The translations under genes were made by a program, and so were the position numbers. Shown piece by piece: positions 18,086 to 27,467 of a stretch of 64,000 nt of DNA. Position 1 is the first letter of the stretch. The number at the start of each line of letters is the position of its first letter. The notes beneath the pieces were generated by a model. The model searched no databases. It was given only the letters and a program-made list of their open reading frames with translations, and was not told the origin of the DNA. The stretch is from Flammeovirga yaeyamensis (lineage in GTDB: Bacteria > Bacteroidota > Bacteroidia > Cytophagales > Flammeovirgaceae), in NCBI RefSeq assembly GCF_018736045.1, contig NZ_CP076132.1:3953501-4017500 (forward strand), read 5' to 3'.

Positions 18086-18874
18086 TTAACCTAAAGCTTT
18101 ATTTAAGATCCCTGCCAATCGAACACCAGCTTCCATAATTCGACGCTCTACAACATGGTAATTATCATAAATATAACGGTAGCCTAATTTTCCCTCTCCT
18201 ACTTCTTGATAGAATTTTGTACACAATTCATGTGATTCAAACATCATATCTTTAGGAGTAGCAGATTGTAATTTAGCAACTTCTTCTTTTGTGGCAGTAT
18301 CACAGAATTTTGCTAACTCAGTGTAACTTAAACCCTTAGATCCAATCATATCAGAATCCCATACTCTATGGATATTTGAAGGCTTACCAAACCAAGTCAC
18401 TTTCACTTTATTTCCCCCTAAATCACTTTTATGCCCAACATGGAAAGGCTGGTGAAGATCACCTATTAAGTGCGTTAAAATCTTAATGGCACGAGCTTTT
18501 TGTGTTTTAGTAGAGTTTTCATCTTCTAACACCTTAGTCATGTCATCAATTCCCTTTAGAATATCACCTTTTGGATTTCTTTCTACATCCTCAAATTTCT
18601 GACCTTTATCGATATTAAAGTAATGCCATGGCGACATAAATGCATATTTCTTATCCGATTTGATATCGTCCATCCAAGTACTTACAATAGGTAAATAAGC
18701 AGAATCGCCTAAAATTTCTTCAATGGCCTTTTTTGCCTTCTTATTTAAATGATGTTCTGCTACTTCTGCCACAGCTCTATGTCCAGTTTGACCCCATGCA
18801 AACAATTCATTAGGCAACAAGTACACTGATAATACGGCAGTTACAACAATAAATGATTTAATACAACGCTTCAT
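18086..18874 (-). CDS. S1/P1-type zinc nuclease, secreted
   Basis: A signal peptide ending ELFA is cleaved directly before Trp, giving a mature N-terminus WGQTGHR. In this family the N-terminal Trp is itself a zinc ligand, so the fit is strong. Other ligands follow in order: Asp in STWMDDIK, His in SPWHYFNI, His and Asp in HLIGDLHQPFHVGHKSDLGGN, and His/Asp in NIHRVWDSDMI. The enzyme cleaves single-stranded DNA and RNA, probably outside the cell or in the periplasm for nutrient recovery. It has its own terminator and no operon partner. Confidence 0.9.
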   Translation of the reverse strand: MKRCIKSFIVVTAVLSVYLLPNELFAWGQTGHRAVAEVAEHHLNKKAKKAIEEILGDSAYLPIVSTWMDDIKSDKKYAFMSPWHYFNIDKGQKFEDVERNPKGDILKGIDDMTKVLEDENSTKTQKARAIKILTHLIGDLHQPFHVGHKSDLGGNKVKVTWFGKPSNIHRVWDSDMIGSKGLSYTELAKFCDTATKEEVAKLQSATPKDMMFESHELCTKFYQEVGEGKLGYRYIYDNYHVVERRIMEAGVRLAGILNKALG

Positions 18875-19046
18875 CTTTACGATTGGTTAAATTTTTGTTA
18901 TTTAATGTATTGCAAGATAGAATGTAGTTTAGGGGCTTCAAAGTAAAACCCCCAACTATTCAATTAATCTTTGTAAAATTGACATTCTGATGCTTTAGAT
19001 TGTCTTAGTATTGAACAATTATCTCAATCAATTTTTTTTATTAATT

Positions 19047-19667
19047 ATGAAAAAATTTTTAGCTATTATCTGCGGTTTACTTTTAATTGGTGCCGCTGCA
19101 AATGCTCAATCAGGTCTATTTAGCTTGGGTGTGAAAGGTGGTATGGGTCTTTCAGACTACAAACTAGGTGATAACTTAGGTAATACTCTATCTACAGACC
19201 AGAAAGCATCTTGGCACGTAGGTGCAATGTTTAGAACAAACATTCCTGTTTTGCCAATTTATGTTCAAGCTGAAGCACTTTACTCTCAAGTTGGAGGTAC
19301 TGTAAACTTTAATGATCCTTTAAATCCACAAGGTAGTTTTTCTAACGATATCACTGTTAATCGTTTAGATATTCCTCTTTTAGTTGGTTTGAAATTCGGT
19401 CTTTTAGGCATTAATGGTCGTGTTTATGGTGGTGGTGTTGCTCAAACAACATTATCTGATAACTTCAGTGATATTAGCAACGACATCAAAGTAGAAAACT
19501 TTGTATGGGGTTACCAAGCAGGTGTTGGTGTTGACATCAAGAAGTTGACTATCGATGTTAAATACGAAGGTGGTTCAGATTTAATTACTGAGCAAACTGG
19601 TGCTCCTTCTATTAAGTCATCTCAATGGTTATTGAGTTTAGGTTGGTTCTTCGGAAGCAACGACTAA
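19047..19667 (+). CDS. Outer-membrane beta-barrel protein (PorT-like fold)
   Basis: The start at 19047 is chosen over an in-frame ATG at 19011 because it begins a clean signal peptide (MKKFLAIICGLLLIGAAANAQ). The mature 180 residues form a small eight-strand-type barrel: GVKGGMGLSDYKL, IYVQAEALYSQVGG, RLDIPLLVGLKFGL, and the final WLLSLGWFFG. This is the outer-membrane protein beta-barrel domain common in Bacteroidota. The function is unknown. It is followed by a bidirectional terminator. Confidence 0.75.
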   Translation: MKKFLAIICGLLLIGAAANAQSGLFSLGVKGGMGLSDYKLGDNLGNTLSTDQKASWHVGAMFRTNIPVLPIYVQAEALYSQVGGTVNFNDPLNPQGSFSNDITVNRLDIPLLVGLKFGLLGINGRVYGGGVAQTTLSDNFSDISNDIKVENFVWGYQAGVGVDIKKLTIDVKYEGGSDLITEQTGAPSIKSSQWLLSLGWFFGSND

Positions 19668-19705
19668 TCACGTAATTTATTCACCAGTTATGGTGTTTAT
19701 ATCAT

Positions 19706-19744
19706 AAAAAAATAGCTACTCATTAAATGAGTAGCTATTTTTTT
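19706..19744. terminator. Bidirectional intrinsic terminator
   Basis: AAAAAAATAGCTACTCAT and its complement form an 18-bp stem with T-runs on either strand, between convergent barrel genes. Confidence 0.93.
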
Positions 19745-19766
19745 GTCTCTTATATTTTAATTCAAC

Positions 19767-20483
19767 TTAGTTCAATCTAGGAGACTTCGGACAGTTGACA
19801 TTAATGATATTGTAACTCCAAGTAAAACCTAAGAAGTAATAATTATCTCTCCAAGTTGGAAAGGTCAAACGTTCGTTGATAGGTACATTTGGATCTTCAT
19901 CTCTATAAATAGTATCTGTTGTATCCGACCATAATGGTTTAGTAATACTTAACTCCATTCCAAAATCCCAATGAGTAGATATCCTCTTCTTAAACCCTAC
20001 ACCAAAAGGAAGTGTTACTGCCCACGGCAAGCTTGGAGGGTTTGTTGTGGTCGTTTGAATAATTGGAAAGACACCTGCCCCTAACTCCATAAAAAAGTAA
20101 GGCGTAAAGCTATCTCGTTTATTCTTTTTCTGTCTAAACCCTAAGAAGTTATATTCAAACCCTGTTGCAGCATTAATCATTACATTTTCAAAACTTGCTT
20201 GTCTTGTCTTATGTAACTGTTTATCCCATCGACTATCGCTTCCGGTATTCCATGCTACATGTAGATCTGTTCTCCAGTGAAAGAAGTTGTTTATTTTATA
20301 TTTAGCGAAACCTTTAACTCCTACTCTATAATCTAAAGGATGAGGTAAAGGAGATACATCACCTGCGTATGCTGCTAAACCTACGCCTCCACCAACAATC
20401 CAATCTTGTGCTAAAGAATAAGTAGTAGCGGATATAAAAAGAAGTAGGGTTAGTATCGTATTTTTCAAAAAAGTAATCTTCAT
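19767..20483 (-). CDS. DUF6089-type outer-membrane barrel protein, copy 1
   Basis: A signal peptide ends SLAQ. The mature protein starts DWIVGGGVGLAAYAGDVSP and continues with a DUF6089-like order: VGVKGFAKYKINNFFHWRTDL, a GSDSRWDKQLHKTRQASF loop, a GFEYNFLGF strand and TPYFFMELGAGVFPI. DUF6089 proteins are Bacteroidota outer-membrane barrels without a settled role. A distant relative of similar size lies immediately upstream on the same strand, separated by a terminator, so the two are independently transcribed. Confidence 0.7.
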   Translation of the reverse strand: MKITFLKNTILTLLLFISATTYSLAQDWIVGGGVGLAAYAGDVSPLPHPLDYRVGVKGFAKYKINNFFHWRTDLHVAWNTGSDSRWDKQLHKTRQASFENVMINAATGFEYNFLGFRQKKNKRDSFTPYFFMELGAGVFPIIQTTTTNPPSLPWAVTLPFGVGFKKRISTHWDFGMELSITKPLWSDTTDTIYRDEDPNVPINERLTFPTWRDNYYFLGFTWSYNIINVNCPKSPRLN

Positions 20484-20511
20484 GTATTTTCTATTTCAAG
20501 TTTAAAAATAC

Positions 20512-20549
20512 AAAAAAAGTCCGCAAGTTTTAACCAGCGGACTTTTTTA
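20512..20549 (-). terminator. Intrinsic terminator between the two barrel genes
   Basis: AAAAAAGTCCGC and GCGGACTTTTTT form a 12-bp stem with a 12-base loop. It ends the upstream barrel gene and leaves the next barrel gene to its own promoter. Confidence 0.9.
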
Positions 20550-20564
20550 TTCATATCGCAAATG

Positions 20565-21338
20565 TTAACGGAACTTAGGCATTTTAATCGTACCACCCAT
20601 GATGTAGGCTAGATTAAATCCAATAGTCATGTAAACATCATTAAATTCTTTAAATGTACTTCCGTTGATACTGTTATCGATACCGTCAATCTTATCAGAA
20701 CCTGTAAAGTTTAATGTTCCTTCTAAGCCAATATCCAAGTGAGTTGATAATTTATAACGTACACCTAATGATAGTGGGACATTATAAGTAAAAACATCAC
20801 CTTGCTTCATCTCGTCAGTGATTTTCACACCGACATAATCAGCTGAAGCATCTTGACTAACTGTGTAGTTTGAATAAATTGCTCCAAGACCTAAGGCTAC
20901 ATATGGAATTGGAACTTTTGGACGTCTGTAGTATACCCCAGCATTTGGAAATAAATCAATGACACCTTGCAAGTTTAAATTAAATCCCCAAGTATTAAAA
21001 GATAGCCCTCTATCCGGATTCAATCCTGCATCCTTATCACTACCTGCAAAAAACATATTACTCAAAGATAATCTTGCAGAAATTCTAGGAGCATACCTTT
21101 TTTGGATAAAACCACCCCATTGAGCACGTGTACTACCCCAATCAATACTACCTTTGGAGTTCACAGGTGCTAAATCACCCATGTAGTTAGTAGAGGTTAA
21201 AGTACCACCATAACTCCAATATCTTTTCTTGGCTGTAAATCGTGCCCTGCCTTTCAATCCTTGAGCTGAAACTTCAGAATAAGCAAATGAAAAGAACAAC
21301 AACAATAAAACAGCTTTAAAACAGTTTTTAAATCCCAT
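20565..21338 (-). CDS. DUF6089-like outer-membrane barrel protein, copy 2
   Basis: 257 residues with a signal peptide ending EVSAQ. The mature sequence parallels the neighbouring barrel: YWSYGGTLTSTNYMGDLAP at the first strand, QKRYAPRISARLSLSNMFFAGSD at the second, then IPYVALGLGAIYSNY and a final TIGFNLAYIMGG. The shared G-D-(V/L)-(S/A)-P turn supports common descent with copy 1, though the rest has diverged widely. The function is unknown. The 270 bases upstream are AT-rich with no clear feature. Confidence 0.7.
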   Translation of the reverse strand: MGFKNCFKAVLLLLFFSFAYSEVSAQGLKGRARFTAKKRYWSYGGTLTSTNYMGDLAPVNSKGSIDWGSTRAQWGGFIQKRYAPRISARLSLSNMFFAGSDKDAGLNPDRGLSFNTWGFNLNLQGVIDLFPNAGVYYRRPKVPIPYVALGLGAIYSNYTVSQDASADYVGVKITDEMKQGDVFTYNVPLSLGVRYKLSTHLDIGLEGTLNFTGSDKIDGIDNSINGSTFKEFNDVYMTIGFNLAYIMGGTIKMPKFR

Positions 21339-21611
21339 TAAAACCGAAAGTTTATATTTCGTTCCTCCTAAGAGAGAAGAGTAAATTTCAAAATAGTCTA
21401 AAAAGTGGGTAAACCACCATTAGGATAACATACATCTTTTATGCCAAATTGCACACAATAAGAATGATTACCGTAAAAAAATAGATAGTAATAGTTCACT
21501 TATTGAAAGTAATTAGCTTAGCAAATATATGATAATACTCTATTTATTAACAATAAAAAATAGTTTTTATTGTGTAAAAACTAAGTTATACGAAAAATAT
21601 TTCTGTTCTTC

Positions 21612-22511
21612 TCAACTTAAGACCTTTTTCATTGCTTCAATAAAAGTGGTGGTCTGATAATTAAACCCTTGTTTAGCTTTATCAATAATAAAACCCGTTT
21701 TTAAAGGTCTTTTTCCATGTTCTTTAAAGGTTGAAGCATTCACTGCCGTCATTAACTTTTTATCCAGCTTATATTCATCAGCCATTATCTCTACCATTTT
21801 GTAGGGGGTAAATACCTCTGCACCAGACAAATGATAAACACCTTCTGACCTTGTCTTAAAACACTGAATTACTCCTTGTGCTAAATCATCTACAAAAGTG
21901 GGGGTTCTTATTTGGTCATTGACCACTTTAATTTCCATACCTTCAGATAACATTTTCCTTCCCCAAAGCATAATGTTAGATCGACTCATATCTTTTACCT
22001 GACCATACACTAAACACGTTCTTATGATAGATATTTTTAATTGATCAGTTTTATCAAATAACAAGTTCTCGGCTCTAAGTTTAGTTTGTCCATAAAAATT
22101 TGGAGGATTTCTTTCATCCTCTTCTTTGTACATACCTTGATCACCACTAAACACAAAATCTGTTGATATGAATAAGAAGTGCTGTACATTATTCTGAATT
22201 GCAGCATCAGATAAAATATCTGTAGCTTCTGTATTGACTTTAACAGCTAAATCAGGATAATCTTCACAATCTTCTACCCTAGACATGGCTGCAGAATGTA
22301 TAATTACATCGGGCTTAACATCAGCAATTAATTGATGTATTTCATCTCCATTCGTTAGATCCACATCATGATAAGTATAGCCATTTTCTAAAAATCTGTC
22401 CTCTCCCCTACCTGTAGCGTAAATATTAACACTTTCGTCATTTTTGAGTAATTTCAATAAGGATTGACCAAGTAAACCATTTGATCCTGTGATAAGTACC
22501 TTATTTTTCAT
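21612..22511 (-). CDS. NAD(P)-dependent sugar-nucleotide reductase, RmlD-like
   Basis: Extended short-chain dehydrogenase of the dTDP-4-dehydrorhamnose reductase type. The start at 22511 is preferred because the Rossmann strand KVLITGSNGLLGQSL (G-x-x-G-x-x-G) then begins at residue 3; an upstream ATG at 22553 adds 14 unrelated residues. Other signs are VIIHSAAMSRVEDCEDYP, FLFISTDFVFSG (catalytic Ser/Thr region) and Tyr/Lys in FYGQTKLRAE. The C-terminal part binds the substrate (GVYHLSGAEVFTPY). There is no rml or other sugar gene nearby, so the substrate is uncertain. Confidence 0.8.
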   Translation of the reverse strand: MKNKVLITGSNGLLGQSLLKLLKNDESVNIYATGRGEDRFLENGYTYHDVDLTNGDEIHQLIADVKPDVIIHSAAMSRVEDCEDYPDLAVKVNTEATDILSDAAIQNNVQHFLFISTDFVFSGDQGMYKEEDERNPPNFYGQTKLRAENLLFDKTDQLKISIIRTCLVYGQVKDMSRSNIMLWGRKMLSEGMEIKVVNDQIRTPTFVDDLAQGVIQCFKTRSEGVYHLSGAEVFTPYKMVEIMADEYKLDKKLMTAVNASTFKEHGKRPLKTGFIIDKAKQGFNYQTTTFIEAMKKVLS

Positions 22512-22572
22512 ATATTGTGTAATTCTGTAAATGAGTATGTTTTGACTACACAAGCTAGTAAAACAATTCCTC

Positions 22573-22619
22573 TTTATAGTAGTGTGATTAGAAAATTAAC
22601 TTTGCGATTAATAAATTTG
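22573..22619 (+). promoter_or_regulatory. Promoter(s) of clpS-recR
   Basis: TTTA (22573-22576) and TAACTTTG (22597-22604) are separated by 20 bases and match the Bacteroidota -33/-7 pattern. A second perfect -7 box, TAAATTTG, lies at 22612-22619 without an obvious -33 partner. Confidence 0.6.
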
Positions 22620-22639
22620 CATTATCAAATCTTATTTCA

Positions 22640-22930
22640 ATGATTACGTTAGCAACTCAACACGATACCGACGTTCAAGTTTTAGAAGAAACTGAAATCG
22701 ATTCCGAACTCAATCGCGAGCTTATAGTCTTTAACGATGATGTAAATACATTTGAACACGTTATTGACGCACTGATTCAAGTATGTAAACATACCACACA
22801 TCAGGCAGAACAGTGTACTTGGATTATCCATTACAACGGAAAATGTGCTGTTAAAAACGGTACTTTCGAAGAATTGGCTCCAATGAGAAAATCAATGGTG
22901 GATAGAGGTATTTCTGCCGAAATATTATAA
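22640..22930 (+). CDS. clpS: Clp protease adaptor ClpS
   Basis: A 96-aa adaptor that delivers N-end-rule substrates to the ClpAP protease. The core motif IVFNDDVNTFEHVIDALIQVC holds the Asn-Asp pair that binds the substrate N-terminus. HTTHQAEQCTWIIHYNGKCAVKNG and MRKSMVDRGISAEIL complete the fold. It starts 36 bases after a good -7 box. recR begins seven bases after its stop, giving a two-gene unit. Confidence 0.93.
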   Translation: MITLATQHDTDVQVLEETEIDSELNRELIVFNDDVNTFEHVIDALIQVCKHTTHQAEQCTWIIHYNGKCAVKNGTFEELAPMRKSMVDRGISAEIL

Positions 22931-22937
22931 AAATACT

Positions 22938-23549
22938 GTGTTAAACCTACCTTCAAAATCACTAGAGGATGCTGTTGAACATCTAAGCAGTTTACCTGGA
23001 ATTGGTCAGAAAACAGCACTCCGATTGGCTTTATATATTTTAAAAGAAGATGAATTGTATGCTAAAGATTTGGCTACTTCTATTGCTTCTTTAAAGTTAA
23101 ATGTAAAGTTCTGTCAGAAATGTCACAATATATCCGACGATGATCTTTGCAACATTTGTTCATCTACTTCCAGAGATGAATCTGTTATTTGTGTTGTAGA
23201 AAACATGTCTGATGTTTTGGCTATAGAATCTACCGGTGCTTTTAAAGGTTTATATCATGTACTTAATGGTGTAATTTCTCCATTACAAGGGATTACTCCT
23301 AACGATTTAACTATAGAACATCTAATTGATAGAGTACATGAAGAAAATATAAAAGAGGTGATTTTCGCCCTAAATGCAAGTTTAGATGGAGATACCACCG
23401 CATTTTTTATCAGACAACAATTGGAAACAATGTCTGAATTAAAAATGACAAATATAGCTAGAGGTATTCCTGTAGGTGGTGCGTTAGAATACGCCGATGA
23501 ACTTACTTTAGGAAGATCAATTGCTGAAAGAACAGACTTAAACGATTAA
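22938..23549 (+). CDS. recR: Recombination mediator RecR
   Basis: RecFOR pathway protein that helps load RecA on gapped DNA. The N-terminal helix-hairpin-helix (SSLPGIGQKTALRLALYIL), a C4 zinc finger (CQKC ... CNIC at about residues 56-71) and the Toprim domain (VICVVENMSDVLAIE, LNASLDGDTTAFFI) are all present. The end, GIPVGGALEYADELTLGRSIAER, is highly typical. The start is GTG at 22938; no ATG is available. The 203-aa length is normal. Confidence 0.95.
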   Translation: MLNLPSKSLEDAVEHLSSLPGIGQKTALRLALYILKEDELYAKDLATSIASLKLNVKFCQKCHNISDDDLCNICSSTSRDESVICVVENMSDVLAIESTGAFKGLYHVLNGVISPLQGITPNDLTIEHLIDRVHEENIKEVIFALNASLDGDTTAFFIRQQLETMSELKMTNIARGIPVGGALEYADELTLGRSIAERTDLND

Positions 23550-23562
23550 GTTTTTCTTAAAT

Positions 23563-23598
23563 AAAAAAAGGATCAGATAAAACTCTGATCCTTTTTTT
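23563..23598. terminator. Bidirectional intrinsic terminator
   Basis: A 14-bp stem A7 GGATCAG / CTGATCC T7 with an 8-base loop, between convergent recR and tatC. Confidence 0.93.
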
Positions 23599-23630
23599 AT
23601 GGTCTAGAAAGCATATTGAATACCTCTATA

Positions 23631-24464
23631 TTATATTTTTCTTAAAGCCTTTTCTGCCTCTTTTCTGTTCTTCTTAATCACTCGAGCACAAATATGAATA
23701 CTTAATTCATAAAGCATATAAATCGGTCCGGCAATCATTACCTGAGTCACTGGATCTGGAGGAGTGATAATTGCAGAAATAATCAAAATAACAACAATTG
23801 CATGTCTTCTATATTGCTTCATTCCTTCTGGTGTAATCAAATCGGATTTTGATAATACATAGACCACCATTGGTAATTGAAACATCACCCCACCTGATAA
23901 TACAATCATGGCTATTGTTGAGATATAAGAAGTAACGTCAAATTCATTCAAAATACTTTCGTCTATTTGATAATTAGACAAGAAGTTCACTGCCAAAGGC
24001 GAAACGATGTAATAACCAAACAATACACCTGTTGCGAATAATAACGTTACAAAGAAAGTTGCTCCTGTTGTCGCTGACTTTTCATTGTTATATAAACCTG
24101 GTTTAATAAATCGCCAAATCTCCCAGAATGTATAAGGAAACGCACAAATTAAACCTATTACAGCAGACGACATAATGTGCATAGCAAACTGCCCCGTCAT
24201 TGTTCTACTTTGAATAGTAAAGGGTAAACTATGAATACACAATGCGTCCGTATTTAGATAATTTGATAACTCACATAACCACTGGTAAGTAGGAAAATCC
24301 AAACGTGAGGGACCAAGAATAATAACAGTAAATACAAACTTTTTATTTAGGAAAGCTAGGATAGCAAAAAATAAAACCGAACCCACTCCCCTCATGATAT
24401 GCCACCTTAATTCTTCTAGGTGGTCTAAAAACGACATTTCGCTTTCGTCCTTGTGATCTGACAT
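23631..24464 (-). CDS. tatC: Twin-arginine translocase subunit TatC
   Basis: Inner-membrane receptor for folded twin-arginine export proteins. MSFLDHLEELRWHIMRGV at the N-terminus is the classic TatC opening. About six membrane spans follow, with FPYTFWEIWRFIKPGLYNNEK between spans 2 and 3 and AIITPPDPVTQVMIAGPIYMLYEL near the end. The 277-aa length is normal, with a larger first periplasmic loop holding Cys residues (LCELSNYLNTDALC). tatA is not in the window. Confidence 0.95.
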   Translation of the reverse strand: MSDHKDESEMSFLDHLEELRWHIMRGVGSVLFFAILAFLNKKFVFTVIILGPSRLDFPTYQWLCELSNYLNTDALCIHSLPFTIQSRTMTGQFAMHIMSSAVIGLICAFPYTFWEIWRFIKPGLYNNEKSATTGATFFVTLLFATGVLFGYYIVSPLAVNFLSNYQIDESILNEFDVTSYISTIAMIVLSGGVMFQLPMVVYVLSKSDLITPEGMKQYRRHAIVVILIISAIITPPDPVTQVMIAGPIYMLYELSIHICARVIKKNRKEAEKALRKI

Positions 24465-24618
24465 ATATTTGTTTGTTGATCTTTGTCCAATGTCTGCAAA
24501 TGTCGTTAATTTGATTTAAATGGCATAATTAAAATAAATAACTATCTTCGAATACTTGTAAATAAGTAGGGAATCTTTCTAATTTGTATTAATACCTACT
24601 GATGATTTTTTTATAAAT

Positions 24619-25950
24619 ATGTTTCATAAAGGCAAATACATATCTTTTATTCATACTTTACTTATTATCTTTTTGTCAACTATTACTTCACATGGACAAA
24701 TTGATAAACACAAAGAATCTTCTTTTAAAAGAAAAGTAGTTATCGTGATCGATCCTGGTCATGGTGGTGAAGATGTGGGCAAACCTAAAAGACATACCAA
24801 ATCACATTTTAAGAACGAAGCAGACCTAAATTTAGATATTGCTTTACGTGTGGGGGGATACTTTGAAGAAAGAGTAGGCAACGTTCAAATTTACTACACT
24901 AGAAAAACAGATCGAACAATAAGTCTAAACGAACGTGTTGAGTTTGCCAACAGGGTCAAGGCTGATTATTTTATCAGTATACATTGCAATTCCCTTAAAG
25001 ACAGAAATTACAAAGGCACTCAAGTACATATACAGAGTAAGACATTCCCTACTACTTATGGTTTAGCTTCATCAATTAATAAGGAATTACTAAAGACTGG
25101 TAGAAAAAGTCGAGGAATTATTGATCATGACGATAGAGGGCACAATCTTCAAGTCATACAGTATACTGAAATGCCAGGTGTTTTAATAGAATGTGGGTTT
25201 ATGAGTAATTCTGAAGAAGAGATCTTTTTAAACTCAGGTAAAGGACAGACCTATATCGCCTCAGCATTATATAGAGGTATTCGTAATTTTGAAAACCTAA
25301 AGGTAAAGCCTGCACCTGATAAAAGATATCCATATTATAGAGTTCAAATAGGAACCACTCCTAACAAAAACGAAATAACCTATAAAAAGTACCGTAAACT
25401 CAACATGCAAATTGATGCAGTGAAGGAAAATGGTAAATATTCCCTTTATGTTGGAAGAGAATACGAAAAAAGATATATCGATAAACTTTTGGCTACAGTA
25501 AAAAAGAGAGGTTTTAAAGACGCTTTTATTAAAACATTTAAAAAACCCGTCCCTCAAAAAATCACTCCAAAACCAAAGGTAGAGGCTCCTAAAAAAATTG
25601 AAAAAGACTCAACAGTTGTCGCTTCAAAAGACACTACCTCTACTCCATCAAATAATAAGGAAGAAGAGCTACACTTTTACCGAATTCAAATTATGTCATC
25701 CGATAGAAAATTGGATATCAATAAAAGGGAATTCACCAACCTTGGTGAGGCTGTCTATCTATTTTATGACGAAAACTCTACAAATCCTTACAAATATCAA
25801 GTACTTGTTGGCAAGTACTATGCAAAATCGAAAGCAGTAGAAGTAAAAGAAAAGGTAAGAAAAAAGGGATTTCCTGACGCCTTCATTGTTACCGTTAAAC
25901 AAAGTGAAGCCAGAAAATCCCAAGATCGATACATTCCAAAGAATAATTAA
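24619..25950 (+). CDS. N-acetylmuramoyl-L-alanine amidase with SPOR-like C-terminus
   Basis: A zinc amidase (Amidase_3) that cuts the peptide from peptidoglycan during cell separation. A signal peptide ends SHGQ. Zinc ligands and the catalytic Glu are seen in VIDPGHGGEDVG, NEADLNLDIALRVG, FISIHCNSL and VLIECGFMSNSEEE. From about residue 235 two divergent repeats of about 75 residues follow (YPYYRVQIGTTPNKNE ... and LHFYRIQIMSSDRKLD ...), separated by a Lys/Pro/Thr linker. They look like SPOR-type domains that bind denuded glycan at the septum. The end overlaps the convergent YciE-like gene by four bases. Confidence 0.9.
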   Translation: MFHKGKYISFIHTLLIIFLSTITSHGQIDKHKESSFKRKVVIVIDPGHGGEDVGKPKRHTKSHFKNEADLNLDIALRVGGYFEERVGNVQIYYTRKTDRTISLNERVEFANRVKADYFISIHCNSLKDRNYKGTQVHIQSKTFPTTYGLASSINKELLKTGRKSRGIIDHDDRGHNLQVIQYTEMPGVLIECGFMSNSEEEIFLNSGKGQTYIASALYRGIRNFENLKVKPAPDKRYPYYRVQIGTTPNKNEITYKKYRKLNMQIDAVKENGKYSLYVGREYEKRYIDKLLATVKKRGFKDAFIKTFKKPVPQKITPKPKVEAPKKIEKDSTVVASKDTTSTPSNNKEEELHFYRIQIMSSDRKLDINKREFTNLGEAVYLFYDENSTNPYKYQVLVGKYYAKSKAVEVKEKVRKKGFPDAFIVTVKQSEARKSQDRYIPKNN

Positions 25951-26456
25951 ACATAAACTTTTACCAATTCCTGTTCTTTTTCGATAAGTCGTGAAATAGT
26001 CTCGTCTAGAAGGACATCTAAGTCTTGTTCATTTTTTAGAATCTCATACAATCTGTCCATAATGGTTTCATCATGTACCTGATGGGCGTAACTTAAAATT
26101 AATTGATAACCAATAACATCTGCAGCATGCAACTGTTTGATAGTCGAAACGATGGCCATATCAGACACGTTGGAGTTTGTAGAATGTTCTATCATTTTGT
26201 GCATTTCTTTGATCATACCCAAAGAACACTCACAAATATCTCCTATTTCGTTTTCGTGAATTTCAAAAAATAATTCATTTAAAGAGTTGAGATGCTTTTC
26301 TGCATTGTGCTCACAAATTTCTATCACTCTGCTTAGTGCAATAGATTTTACTCTCCCTTTTAGTTGGTGATAAATTTCCAATTGTTGGGTTTCCGCATCA
26401 TAGCGGTCTTTCATCTGATGGATGAAAAGGTCTCGAAGGTCGTCTAGAGGTTTCAT
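25947..26456 (-). CDS. YciE/DUF892-type ferritin-like protein
   Basis: A helical protein of about 169 residues. The start at 26456 (MKPLDDLRDLFIHQMKDRYDAE) matches the usual beginning of DUF892 proteins (L-x-D-L-F-x-x-x-L-x-D-x-Y-x-A-E); the ATG at 26498 adds 14 atypical residues. Four helices with spaced Glu/His follow (ICEHNAEKHLNSLNELF, LHAADVIGYQLILSYAHQVHDE), as in ferritin-like bundles. A role in stress response is suggested for the family but unproven, and metal binding here is inference. Confidence 0.75.
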   Translation of the reverse strand: MKPLDDLRDLFIHQMKDRYDAETQQLEIYHQLKGRVKSIALSRVIEICEHNAEKHLNSLNELFFEIHENEIGDICECSLGMIKEMHKMIEHSTNSNVSDMAIVSTIKQLHAADVIGYQLILSYAHQVHDETIMDRLYEILKNEQDLDVLLDETISRLIEKEQELVKVYV

Positions 26457-26671
26457 AACATAGGCTCTATTTAAGGGTGAATAAAAATTATAAACCACAT
26501 ATTTACAACACTTTACAAGTGTACAAGTGTATTATTTACATATAAATTACCTTCTTATTTTTAACACATTCAATGACGATAATCACTTAAAATAAGTATT
26601 CGTATCATGATAATAAGTGTTTTTGATACATATCTTTGTCGTAGATAAATATGAAATGAAAAGTGAACAAT

Positions 26672-26710
26672 AAAAAAGAGCGTCCTCATCGAGTACGCTC
26701 TTTGTTTTTT
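26672..26710. terminator. Intrinsic terminator after the DUF4251 gene
   Basis: AAAGAGCGT / ACGCTCTTT (9 bp, 11-base loop) with a T-run on the minus strand, and a second one after TTTG on the plus strand. Confidence 0.85.
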
Positions 26711-26746
26711 TACATCATCTACTACACTTTATATTTTTACCTTGAT

Positions 26747-27361
26747 CTAAAACAGTTTCATACCTTCGTATACTGTAGATACTTGAGATGGTTTTACTAC
26801 CCCTCTAAACGATAGCTCAATGTTTTCAGTTTGAGCATTTACCTTTACATTCGCATAATTTCCACTGCCGTCTATACTAAACTGCATTCTTGCTAACATT
26901 ACAGGTCCCATCACATTAAAAGTGACTGTTCTACGACCATTCTTTTCTTCTTTCACTTCGTAATCGGAAATCTTACCTTCCATTGTTATGCCTCCCACTC
27001 CATTAAGTCCAACTACACCGTCGAAACCTAATTGGAATACGGCTCTATCTCCATTTACACTAACGAAATTGATATTACCATTCACATTTTCAATATTTCC
27101 ATAACGATCATATACTTGATTCGCTTCTAATACGAAAGCCATACTATCGATTCCAGTGACCGCTTGAGCATGTAAAATTTGCTCGTACGCCTCAGCTTGT
27201 TTTCTTTTTTCTTCTTTGGCTTTTAAACGTTCGGCTCTTTTTTGAGCTCTAATTTCTTTTTTAGTTAATGCCTTGTTGTTAGATGATGTATCTTGTGCCT
27301 GAATAGATACCGCAAACAATAAAGTCACTAACAACACGATGTTTCTGATTATATTTTTCAT
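26747..27361 (-). CDS. DUF4251-family periplasmic protein
   Basis: A 204-aa exported protein with a signal peptide ending SIQAQ, then a highly charged Lys/Arg/Glu helix (about 30-60, KKEIRAQKRAERLKAKEEKRK) and a beta-rich domain. The order of the beta domain, FVLEANQVYDRYG, NFVSVNGDRAVFQLGFDG, GGITMEGKISDYEV and FNVMGPVMLARMQFSIDGSG, matches DUF4251 of Bacteroidota. The function is unknown. It is monocistronic with its own terminator. Confidence 0.75.
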   Translation of the reverse strand: MKNIIRNIVLLVTLLFAVSIQAQDTSSNNKALTKKEIRAQKRAERLKAKEEKRKQAEAYEQILHAQAVTGIDSMAFVLEANQVYDRYGNIENVNGNINFVSVNGDRAVFQLGFDGVVGLNGVGGITMEGKISDYEVKEEKNGRRTVTFNVMGPVMLARMQFSIDGSGNYANVKVNAQTENIELSFRGVVKPSQVSTVYEGMKLF

Positions 27362-27467
27362 AGTATCTTAAGTTTAAATGATTTTCTGATTTTATTTTCA
27401 TTTAACTGAACGTTCGAATAGTTTTTTAAGTTATACTTATTTACATTTATTACTAATCAATTGAATA

